Source: an uncultured Bacteroides sp. | Lineage (GTDB): Bacteria; Bacteroidota; Bacteroidia; Bacteroidales; Bacteroidaceae | DNA length: 5,169 bases | Reading direction: 5' to 3' | Assembly: GCA_900555635.1 (NCBI GenBank) | Contig: USLU01000160.1 | Coordinates: 1 to 5,169, forward strand | In this document: positions 1 through 5,169 of the stretch, piece by piece | How the letters are laid out: every line of letters begins with the position of its first letter | Position numbering within the stretch: the first letter of the stretch is position 1 | Notes under the pieces: generated by a model | Told to the model about the DNA's origin: nothing | Database searches by the model: none | The model's input: only the letters and a program-made list of their open reading frames with translations | Made by a program: the position numbers and the translations under genes

Positions 1-42
1 CAATCTATCATTTACTTAAAGAGGAAATCCAACTAGAATATG

Positions 43-50
43 TATTTTTG
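43..50 (+). promoter_or_regulatory. Bacteroidota-type -7 promoter box upstream of the DUF2400 gene
   Basis: TATTTTTG matches the Bacteroides -7 consensus TAnnTTTG exactly. It would start transcription near position 54-58, leaving a leader of roughly 20-25 bases before the ATG at 79. No convincing TTTG (-33) element is found 19-21 bases upstream, so the promoter is judged from one box only. A reading frame also stays open across this region from the left edge (positions 3-86), so a read-through from an upstream gene cannot be excluded. Confidence 0.5.
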
Positions 51-78
51 TACTTTCAATACTTGATACTTTCTCGAA

Positions 79-786
79 ATGACTGAAGATATAAAGAATA
101 AACTTTTAATGTGTGCGGAGATGTATCATCGCGCAGACTTTATACAAAGCGATCCGGTGCAGTTTCCCCATCGTTATACGCTGAAACAGGATATCGAAGT
201 CAGCGGTTTGCTGACGGCGATTATGAGTTTTGGCAATCGCAAACAGATCTTGAAGAAAGCGGACGAATTGCACGGGCTAATGGGAGATTCGCCTTATCAG
301 TATGTATTGTCCTGCCAGTGGGAGAAGGATTTTTCTTCAGGAGCAACCAATAGCTTTTATCGGATGTTGTCGTATGCTGATTTTTATGGATACTTTCGGC
401 GATTATATATAGCTTATACACAGTTTGAAAGTCTGGAGGAAGCTTTGATGTTATATCCCGGAATACCAATGGAAAAGTTATGTGCATTTCTTGAAGTTTC
501 TGCCAAAAGTCCTCAAAAGAAACTGAATATGTTTTTGCGTTGGATGATTCGTCGGGATTCGGAGGTCGATTTGGGGATTTGGGAAAGTTTTGATCGCAGA
601 GATTTGATTGTTCCTTTAGATACACATGTATGCCGGGTAGCACATTATTTCAAGTTGACGGATACGGAAACTTTTTCTTTGAAAAATGCCCGTCAGATAA
701 CGGCAGCATTGGCTACAGTCTTTCCGGATGATCCTTGTCTGGGCGATTTTGCTCTGTTCGGCTTGGGGGTGAATGGGGGGATTTAA
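79..786 (+). CDS. DUF2400 / TIGR02757 family protein, HhH-GPD-like, function unknown
   Basis: A complete 235-residue protein recognised as the TIGR02757/DUF2400 family. Family landmarks seen in order are: an N-terminal FPHRYTLKQDIEVSGLL segment (residues 29-45) followed by SFGNRKQI; KSPQKKLNMFLRWMIRRD (143-160); PLDTHVCRVA (179-188); and a C-terminal DDPCLGDFALFGLG (217-230). The length fits the family's usual size of about 230-260. ATG 79 is the first possible start in this frame, because TGA lies at 64-66. The LDTHVxRVA motif resembles the catalytic-Asp segment of HhH-GPD DNA glycosylases such as endonuclease III (VDTHxxRV), with Asp181 in the equivalent place. That suggests a DNA-repair-related fold, but no activity is established and the link is inference. 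It has its own -7 box and no close same-strand partner. It is probably cytoplasmic, with no signal peptide or membrane segment. The frame ends shortly after a run of six G (775-780), yet the C-terminus looks natural. Confidence 0.9.
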   Translation: MTEDIKNKLLMCAEMYHRADFIQSDPVQFPHRYTLKQDIEVSGLLTAIMSFGNRKQILKKADELHGLMGDSPYQYVLSCQWEKDFSSGATNSFYRMLSYADFYGYFRRLYIAYTQFESLEEALMLYPGIPMEKLCAFLEVSAKSPQKKLNMFLRWMIRRDSEVDLGIWESFDRRDLIVPLDTHVCRVAHYFKLTDTETFSLKNARQITAALATVFPDDPCLGDFALFGLGVNGGI

Positions 787-806
787 ATAGATAAACTAAT
801 AGTACT

Positions 807-873
807 GATTTTTCCGGTTATAATCGAAATAACTTAAGAAAACACTATATTTTCGATAATAGCCGGAAAAATC
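807..873. terminator. Long inverted repeat in convergent spacer, probable bidirectional terminator
   Basis: The left arm (807-829) starts GATTTTTCCGG and the right arm (851-873) ends CCGGAAAAATC. The 23-base arms match at 21 positions when folded, with a 21-base loop; one of the two mismatches becomes a G-U pair in + strand RNA. It begins 20 bases after the stop of the + strand DUF2400 gene and lies beyond the stop of the converging - strand LRR gene. That position suits a shared transcription stop. The stem is AT-rich apart from the CCGG core and has no clean T tract, so a role as mRNA 3'-end stabiliser is also possible. Confidence 0.55.
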
Positions 874-891
874 GATATTAAACCAACTTTA

Positions 892-907
892 TTCGATTAT
901 AATCGAA
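892..907. repeat. Perfect 16-base palindrome TTCGATTATAATCGAA
   Basis: The sequence reads identically on both strands and lies 15 bases beyond the stop codon of the - strand LRR lipoprotein gene. Its half-site (ATAATCGAA) recurs in both arms of the adjacent inverted repeat (820-829, and with one change in reverse at 851-860). It may form part of a compound terminator or act as a protein binding site; the sequence alone does not decide. Confidence 0.6.
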
Positions 908-921
908 AAACTGGAGAACTG

Positions 922-2208
922 TTAGAACGTTGTTATCTTGTTTGTGAAATCCCTCCAACCATTTGCGTTCTTATATTTTTCCACAGATTCGGCAGGAACA
1001 CGAATGACGGTAATATCATCCGGAAATCCGTACCATACTTTTTCAAATACCTGCGGAGGTGTTGTCCCTTCTACCTTTACTTCTTTAATACCTGTATTAT
1101 TGAAAGCCGAAAAATTAATCTGTGTGACGTTTGCCGGAATGGTTAATTGGGTCACTTTCCTATTACCACCCAGTAATCCCTGTCCCAATATCCGAATACT
1201 TTCAGGTATTTCGAAGCGAGCCAATTTCGGACATCCTTCAAGACAATAGGGGTGGATCATAGCTTCGGGGTCATCATTGAAAGTACTCCCGTAGGTGGTC
1301 ACTTCCGCCAATTCCGGGCAGTAATAAAAGGCTCTTTGCGCCATGGTTGTAACGCCGTTCGGTAACTTCACGGTTGTAACGCTACTTTCCCGGAATGCTT
1401 CCAATCCGATTGTTTTTACATTTTCCGGAATCTCAATCGTTTTCAGTTGAGATGTCTTAAGGAATGCCTGTGCTCCGATTTCTTTCAGTGTCGCAGGCAG
1501 CAGCACTTCTTCAACGCCCGCATATACAAAAGTGCTGGCGGGAAGTTTGGTGAGTTTCGTTTGGCTTAAATCTGCTTTTTTCAAATTCCGGCAATAGTAG
1601 AAAATGTTTTCCTCCATCTGTTCCAGGCTTGATGGAAATACTATTTCCTGAATGGCCGAATTGAAGAAAGCCATATCTCCAATCGATTTTAGTCCTTCAT
1701 TGAGTACTACCTTTGCTGTTTGGCTGTTGCTGAAGGCAGCTTTCGGGATTGATCTCACGCTATTGGGAAGTATGATTTCATTGTATCCTTTCAATATTTC
1801 CGTCAATACTCCGTTTTCTACACGGACAGGAGAAATGTGCACGGAGAAGCTTTTCTGTTTTCCTTCTATTGTTATGATTACTTCCTGTTTATCGACAGGG
1901 GCAGATGATGAGAAACCACTGATCTGTTCCGGGGTAACCTTTACGGGGCGTTGTTTCCCGTCATCATACTTGCCTGTCACGTTAAGGCCGGTTAAGTCTA
2001 TATTCTCTCCTAATGCATAAATTGTTTTTGCGGGCAATTGTTCTATGGAGAAATCTTCAAGTGAAGCCCCTATGGGTTCAACAGGATTTGCTGCCGAAGG
2101 TGAATCTTTCTTGTATTCGTCATTTTCGGTGCTGCAACTTAGTAATATTGTTCCCAAAAACATTTGCAGACAAAGTGCGGTTATTATATAAAGTCTAGTT
2201 TGCTTCAT
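922..2208 (-). CDS. Surface-type lipoprotein with Big_3 Ig-like domain and BspA-type leucine-rich repeats
   Basis: A complete 428-residue protein. The N-terminus is a lipoprotein signal with hydrophobic core (residues 6-23) and lipobox LLSC, acylated Cys at 25. The following STENDE is rich in acidic residues, as in Bacteroidota lipoprotein export signals, so cell-surface exposure is likely. Residues about 52-127 form a bacterial Ig-like Big_3 domain (YALGENIDLTGL, GKYDDGK, ISGFSSS, FSVHI). Residues about 142-380 contain roughly ten BspA/TpLRR-type (LRR_5) repeats of about 22-24 residues, with recurring patterns such as IPENVKTIGLEAF and LPATLKEIGAQAF. The end (VPAESVEKYKNANGW, 404-418) is the usual closing motif of this family. 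BspA relatives bind host proteins or other bacteria, but this ligand is unknown. The gene follows the small lipoprotein gene after 11 bases, so the two are probably co-transcribed. No catalytic domain is visible. Confidence 0.92.
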   Translation of the reverse strand: MKQTRLYIITALCLQMFLGTILLSCSTENDEYKKDSPSAANPVEPIGASLEDFSIEQLPAKTIYALGENIDLTGLNVTGKYDDGKQRPVKVTPEQISGFSSSAPVDKQEVIITIEGKQKSFSVHISPVRVENGVLTEILKGYNEIILPNSVRSIPKAAFSNSQTAKVVLNEGLKSIGDMAFFNSAIQEIVFPSSLEQMEENIFYYCRNLKKADLSQTKLTKLPASTFVYAGVEEVLLPATLKEIGAQAFLKTSQLKTIEIPENVKTIGLEAFRESSVTTVKLPNGVTTMAQRAFYYCPELAEVTTYGSTFNDDPEAMIHPYCLEGCPKLARFEIPESIRILGQGLLGGNRKVTQLTIPANVTQINFSAFNNTGIKEVKVEGTTPPQVFEKVWYGFPDDITVIRVPAESVEKYKNANGWRDFTNKITTF

Positions 2209-2219
2209 GTGATAAAGGC

Positions 2220-2624
2220 TTAGTTAGGGAATTGGGTTAAACGTATTTCTACTTTTACGGCTTTTCCGGCTTCTACGGTTTTGCCGGAAGACCATATCTG
2301 ATAGTTGTCAGGACCACCCCCTTCTTGTACCACGAATGTCAGGAACCGTTGCGACTGCATTGTAAACCATTCCTCTCGTGGCAGTACAAAGATGGCTATA
2401 CCACTTTCATTGGTCTGTGTGATTGCGGTTGGCAAGGTTAAATTATCTTTTTCAAGAATCTTATAATCTTTTTCATTATACATTTTTACGGGAACGCCCG
2501 TTACAATTTTTCCATTCTCATCATAAACGGATACCACTACTTTGGCTTCTTTCATTTCTTCGTTTCCTTTTTCGCAAGCTACCATGAAAAGTATGGCGCT
2601 TAATAGAATAACAATCTTCTTCAT
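2220..2624 (-). CDS. Small lipoprotein with predicted beta-sandwich (prealbumin/Ig-like) domain, function unknown
   Basis: A complete 134-residue protein. Residues 1-16 are a short lysine-started hydrophobic signal ending in MVAC, with acylated Cys17 followed by EKGNEE, so it is an envelope lipoprotein. The mature part reads like one beta-sandwich: VVVSVYDENGKIVTGVPVKMY (about 29-49), TNESGIAIFVLP (71-82), a strand at RFLTFVVQEG (92-101), and a final strand VKVEIRLTQ (123-131). The pattern 'DxxGkxvxGvpVxmy ... T(N)xxGxaxF' is typical of carboxypeptidase-regulatory-like or transthyretin-like folds, which bind or scaffold rather than catalyse. This fold call is inference from the pattern. It is the first gene of a two-gene operon with the LRR lipoprotein (11-base gap) and lies downstream of the TPR regulator. 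A partner role at the surface is plausible but unproven. Confidence 0.85.
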   Translation of the reverse strand: MKKIVILLSAILFMVACEKGNEEMKEAKVVVSVYDENGKIVTGVPVKMYNEKDYKILEKDNLTLPTAITQTNESGIAIFVLPREEWFTMQSQRFLTFVVQEGGGPDNYQIWSSGKTVEAGKAVKVEIRLTQFPN

Positions 2625-2654
2625 AATCTTTTCTTTTTTCTAATTTTTCGAATG

Positions 2655-2662
2655 CAAAAGTA
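2655..2662 (-). promoter_or_regulatory. -7 promoter box for the two-lipoprotein operon
   Basis: Read on the - strand the sequence is TACTTTTG, an exact match to TAnnTTTG. It predicts a start near 2648-2651 and a leader of about 25 bases before the ATG at 2624. No TTTG element is found at the expected -33 distance; that place is filled by the inverted repeat at 2665-2699. This suggests an activator-dependent or otherwise controlled promoter. Confidence 0.5.
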
Positions 2663-2664
2663 AT

Positions 2665-2699
2665 AAGATTGCATCAAAATCGGGTTATGATGCAATCTT
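2665..2699. promoter_or_regulatory. 12-base perfect inverted repeat, candidate operator or regulator-gene terminator
   Basis: AAGATTGCATCA (2665-2676) and TGATGCAATCTT (2688-2699) are exact reverse complements separated by 11 bases. The repeat stops 2 bases from the -7 box, so it is centred about 31 bases upstream of the predicted start, where the missing -33 element should be. It also lies 88-122 bases past the stop of the regulator gene, and the - strand RNA would form a 12-pair stem followed by ATTACTTTT. It could therefore be an operator, a weak terminator, or both. Confidence 0.5.
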
Positions 2700-2705
2700 G
2701 TAAAT

Positions 2706-2786
2706 CTAACACTTTGATTTAAAGAGTGTTGATATTCAATGGATTATAAAAGATGTGTTCTAAGATTTCTAACACAGGCCTAACAC
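2706..2786. repeat. Cluster of AACAC/GTGTT repeats downstream of the regulator gene
   Basis: CTAACAC occurs three times (2706-2712, 2769-2775, 2780-2786), and GTGTT occurs at 2726-2730 and 2755-2759. These make two inverted pairs: AACACT...AGTGTT (2708-2730, 11-base spacer) and GTGTT...AACAC (2755-2775, 11-base spacer). The last copy abuts the regulator stop codon. They may be binding sites or small 3'-end hairpins. Confidence 0.4.
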
Positions 2787-4442
2787 CTATCCGAAAAGTG
2801 CTAAAAACAACTCCTTATTGGCTGTTTCTGCCGATTTAATACGCGATTTGAGTCGTGATTTACGGGCGTATACATTGGCAACCGTATCTTTCATGAACAA
2901 ACTGATTACTTGTGGTGAGAAACCTACAAAAATATAACAAAGCAGTCGTATGTCAGTTTCTTTCATTGATGGAAAATCATTCCGTAACTTCTCCATTGCA
3001 TTATCATGGCAGGTATTTACGATAAGTTCCAGCTCTTGCAACATTGCATTGTTCTCTGCAAAATCGGTGATAATCTGTTTCACTTCGTGGAACATAGCCG
3101 CCTGTTGTGATGCGGTATTTTCACGCTCATAGTAAGTCTTTCCCAGTTTGTCAATGATGTCAAAGCGTGAAGCTATCAAACCTTTTAAATGGATTTCTGC
3201 ATTGCGCTGTCCTTCCATATGTTCTGTCAGGGTTTTGTATTGGGCGTTGGCTTCTTCGGCGAGTAGCAGATAGTGGTCGGTACGCTCGCGTTGCAGGCGC
3301 AGACGTTGACGGATGGTGTAGTATGCTACCCCTATTATTAGAAAAATTACGCTTGCTATGGTAATCTCCCAGGTAGTACGGTTCTTCATCCGGTATTCGG
3401 CAAATTTGGAGCGTTCCTTGAAATAGTCACGTTCCACCATACCGGCGGAGAATTGCATATTTGAACGTGTCAGCGAGTCAGTCAGATAGATATAATGGTG
3501 TATCTTCTTGGTTGCTTTCTCGAAGTTCTTGGCTTGCGCCTCAATCCGATAAGCGGTGTATTGCAGGTCTGCCATATCACGTATATCGGTGGAATGTGTT
3601 TCTGCAAGTGCCAGATAGTAGCGTGCGCTGTCTATACGGTTTTTCAGAAGATTCACATCTACTAGCGTATGATACCCGTATACCGTGTCTTGCCGGGCGG
3701 AAAATTCGATGCGTTGCAGTAGGTCATGAGGAATTTGTTTCTTGCCTGACACTACATAGAGAGAAGCAAGATTGGTAAGGCTAGCTTTAGCTAACTTATC
3801 GTACTTGTGTTCATCGGCCAAATCGAGTGCGGCAGAATAGAGCCGCATAGCTTTCTCCATGTCTTTTGAATTGAAAGTTGCGGCTGCCATATCGAGAGTT
3901 GCCTCTGTTTCTTCGCGAGTGTTATTGGACTGTCGGAAGTTATTGCGAGCTTCACGAAAATAGTGATAGGCCTGGCTATAGTTCATTTGGTCATAATACA
4001 CTTCACCGATTTGACTATATAAAAGCCCTGCATAATAAGGCTCATTGGTGTCTTTCAGTTTCTCTTCAATTTCTAGGAAAAGACGTAACGCTCCCGGTTT
4101 GTCTCCTGCGCGCAGTTTAACCCGTCCCCAATAATAAAGAGTCTTGCATTGGCGGCGTAAATCTTTGGGATGATGTTTATAATGGCTCCAAGCCTGGCAA
4201 ATGAGCGAATCATTGGTTGCTTTGATGTGATTTTTGTCTAAAGCCTCTGAATAAAGCAACGCATATCTGGCCTGTTCTGCCTGGTTTCCTTCCGGCTTTA
4301 GTTGTCGTAAAATTGTTAAGGCACTGTCCGGTTTATTCTGTAACAGTGCTTCCGCCTCGTCGAGCTGGGAAATCTGTTCTCTGTTATAACATCCTGTAAA
4401 AAAGAGAATTGCTAATAGTTTGAGTATAATTCTGCATTTCAT
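2787..4442 (-). CDS. Membrane-anchored TPR transcriptional regulator with C-terminal LuxR-like helix-turn-helix
   Basis: A complete 551-residue protein. It starts with a signal sequence ending FFTGC (Cys18), a possible lipobox. Residues about 25-330 are helical TPR-like repeats, the clearest being 139-172 (GEVYYDQMNYSQAYHYFREA) and 179-212. A single membrane span lies at about 357-376 (ITIASVIFLIIGVAYYTI), followed by positively charged residues and a coiled coil (about 377-416). The C-terminus (about 485-537) reads as a helix-turn-helix: MKETDIRLLCYIFVGFSPQV, then ISLFMKDTVANVYARKSRLK, similar in layout to LuxR/GerE-type domains. The expected topology is TPRs in the periplasm and DNA-binding part in the cytoplasm. 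Such proteins are widespread in Bacteroidota and often sit next to genes they may control. Here the two-lipoprotein operon follows in the same direction after 162 bases. The signal sensed is unknown. DNA binding is inferred, since the HTH is divergent. Confidence 0.82.
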   Translation of the reverse strand: MKCRIILKLLAILFFTGCYNREQISQLDEAEALLQNKPDSALTILRQLKPEGNQAEQARYALLYSEALDKNHIKATNDSLICQAWSHYKHHPKDLRRQCKTLYYWGRVKLRAGDKPGALRLFLEIEEKLKDTNEPYYAGLLYSQIGEVYYDQMNYSQAYHYFREARNNFRQSNNTREETEATLDMAAATFNSKDMEKAMRLYSAALDLADEHKYDKLAKASLTNLASLYVVSGKKQIPHDLLQRIEFSARQDTVYGYHTLVDVNLLKNRIDSARYYLALAETHSTDIRDMADLQYTAYRIEAQAKNFEKATKKIHHYIYLTDSLTRSNMQFSAGMVERDYFKERSKFAEYRMKNRTTWEITIASVIFLIIGVAYYTIRQRLRLQRERTDHYLLLAEEANAQYKTLTEHMEGQRNAEIHLKGLIASRFDIIDKLGKTYYERENTASQQAAMFHEVKQIITDFAENNAMLQELELIVNTCHDNAMEKLRNDFPSMKETDIRLLCYIFVGFSPQVISLFMKDTVANVYARKSRLKSRIKSAETANKELFLALFG

Positions 4443-4583
4443 GCTGTGAATGTAGTGAAAATATCGCGAATTTAGTTAAAGGCGTCCATAAATATTTCGG
4501 TGCTTGTTTTGAGAGTATGGGGATTGAAGAGATAATGAGTGCATTCTTTGTGTTTAATATTATAATTCATGGATGATAATTTT

Positions 4584-4591
4584 TATCTTTG
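4584..4591 (+). promoter_or_regulatory. -7 promoter box upstream of vsr
   Basis: TATCTTTG matches TAnnTTTG exactly and predicts transcription starting near 4595-4599, about 36-40 bases before the vsr ATG. A near copy of its context, TTTATCTTTTGCATT, follows at 4604-4618 with one extra T that breaks the consensus spacing. No TTTG at -33 was found; the nearest (4547-4550) is too far upstream. Confidence 0.5.
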
Positions 4592-4634
4592 CATTAGGAA
4601 TCATTTATCTTTTGCATTTAAATTTTGTTGATGT

Positions 4635-5102
4635 ATGGTAGACGTTTTAACAAAAGAGCAACGGCGGAAGTGTATGTCGAATATTCGTAGTAAAAATACG
4701 AAGCCGGAGATTCTTGTGCGGAAATATCTATTTTCCCAAGGTATTCGTTTTCGTGTTAATGTGAAAAAGTTGCCAGGAACTCCTGATATTGTGTTAAGAA
4801 AGTATAGAACAGTGATCTTTGTAAATGGCTGTTTCTGGCATGGACATGAAGGGTGTAAATATTATGTTTTGCCGAAGACCAATACAGAATTCTGGAAAGA
4901 AAAAATAGAAAGGAATAAAGAACGAGATTTGAAAGAACGAATGCAACTCCGAAATATGGGATGGCATGTTATCTTGTTATGGGAATGTCAATTGAAAAGT
5001 AAAGTCCGGGAACAAAATTTGAAAGGGTTAGTATATACTTTGAATAAGATAGTATTAGAAAACTATAATGCAAATTATACTTGTCTAGAAACTTCTCTTT
5101 GA
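4635..5102 (+). CDS. vsr: Very short patch repair (Vsr) mismatch endonuclease
   Basis: A complete 155-residue protein of the Vsr family, close to the usual length of about 140-156. Vsr nicks DNA next to the T of a T:G mismatch produced when 5-methylcytosine deaminates, starting very short patch repair. All family landmarks are present: RRKCMSNIRSKNTKPE (residues 10-25), LPGTPDIV (46-53) with the metal-binding catalytic Asp51, GCFWHGHEGC (65-74) with His69 and the zinc ligands Cys66, His71 and Cys74, KTNTEFWKEKIERNKERD (81-98), and GWHVILLWEC (109-118) with Cys118 as the fourth zinc ligand. Roles are assigned by comparison with E. coli Vsr. The gene is usually linked to a cytosine-5 methyltransferase, but none is seen here. 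Sampled lines of the gene are about 23-37% GC, against about 48-63% in sampled lines of the adjacent regulator gene, consistent with transfer. ATG 4635 gives the expected N-terminus. Confidence 0.95.
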   Translation: MVDVLTKEQRRKCMSNIRSKNTKPEILVRKYLFSQGIRFRVNVKKLPGTPDIVLRKYRTVIFVNGCFWHGHEGCKYYVLPKTNTEFWKEKIERNKERDLKERMQLRNMGWHVILLWECQLKSKVREQNLKGLVYTLNKIVLENYNANYTCLETSL

Positions 5103-5123
5103 ATGACTATTAGGGGAAGAAAA

Positions 5124-5145
5124 AGGATAGTAACCATACTATTTT
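5124..5145. terminator. Weak hairpin after vsr, possible terminator
   Basis: ATAGTA (5127-5132) and TACTAT (5137-5142) pair around an ACCA loop, extended by two G-U pairs and one A-U pair in + strand RNA, 22 bases after the vsr stop. The - strand version is followed by CCTTTTT. The stem is short and AT-rich, so it could end vsr or a gene converging from the right. A + strand reading frame beginning ATG 5103, directly after the vsr stop, stays open through it to the window edge; the two interpretations compete. Confidence 0.25.
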
Positions 5146-5169
5146 CCGCCACGCCAATTTTATCGGCTG

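Noticed and set aside
3..86. Reading frame open from the left edge and ending just inside the DUF2400 gene, as the tail of an upstream gene
   Set aside because: It has no recognisable motif, and a good -7 promoter box lies within it; a shorter alternative frame from position 1 ends at TAG 34-36. Neither can be supported from so few codons.
221..643. 140-codon open frame on the - strand inside the DUF2400 gene
   Set aside because: It lies antisense to a gene with clear family motifs along its whole length and shows no recognisable domain of its own.
775..780. Run of six G near the end of the DUF2400 gene, as a possible frameshift or phase-variation tract
   Set aside because: The run is short, and the protein already carries its expected C-terminal FALFGLG motif and stops at a natural-looking length.
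807..873. Inverted repeat as a site-specific invertible promoter
   Set aside because: The spacer between arms is only 21 bases, no promoter faces either flanking gene (both genes end here), and no recombinase gene is nearby.
1652..2020. 122-codon + strand open frame antisense to the LRR lipoprotein gene
   Set aside because: The - strand frame has signal peptide, Big_3 domain and LRRs throughout; this one is a shadow without supporting motifs. The other + strand frames at 938-1249, 2013-2198, 2950-3132, 3167-3364, 3461-3778 and 3878-4120 are rejected for the same reason.
4456..4463. TATTTTCA on the - strand as the -7 box of the TPR regulator gene
   Set aside because: It misses the consensus at the key final bases and has no -33 partner, so the regulator's promoter is left unassigned.

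Overview
The window looks like a chromosomal segment from the phylum Bacteroidota, most likely Bacteroides or a close relative. The reasons are: TAnnTTTG promoter -7 boxes just upstream of three transcription units; no clear Shine-Dalgarno sequences; lipoproteins with Cys followed by polar and acidic residues; and a periplasmic-TPR / membrane / helix-turn-helix regulator of a type common in this phylum. The species cannot be fixed from the sequence. Five complete protein genes are present. No tRNA, rRNA, CRISPR array, transposase or insertion sequence was seen, and no gene-free stretch exceeds 200 bases.

Layout. Positions 1-78 hold a short upstream spacer (possibly the end of a preceding gene) with a good -7 promoter box. 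The + strand gene at 79-786 encodes a complete DUF2400/TIGR02757 family protein. It converges on a - strand block across a 135-base spacer (787-921) that contains a 23-base-arm inverted repeat, a perfect 16-base palindrome and repeated TCGA cores, probably a two-way transcription stop. The - strand block, read right to left, contains three genes. First is a 551-residue TPR regulator (4442-2787). Then, after a 162-base control region with a 12-base perfect inverted repeat and a -7 box, comes a 134-residue lipoprotein (2624-2220). Only 11 bases further is a 428-residue surface-type lipoprotein with one Big_3 Ig-like domain and BspA-type leucine-rich repeats (2208-922). The last two genes are almost certainly one operon. 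Divergent from the regulator, on the + strand at 4635-5102, is a Vsr mismatch endonuclease gene that is more AT-rich than its neighbours and has no cytosine methyltransferase beside it inside the window.

How the parts may work together. The most interesting unit is regulator plus lipoprotein pair. The regulator appears to have TPRs outside the inner membrane, one membrane span, a coiled coil and a DNA-binding-like C-terminus. It lies directly upstream, in the same orientation, of a two-lipoprotein operon whose promoter has a good -7 box but no recognisable -33 element; a large palindrome occupies that place instead. The inference is a local envelope-sensing switch controlling a surface LRR adhesin-like protein and a small Ig/prealbumin-like partner. 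The DUF2400 gene and vsr seem to be unrelated neighbours, although both belong to (or resemble) DNA-repair folds.
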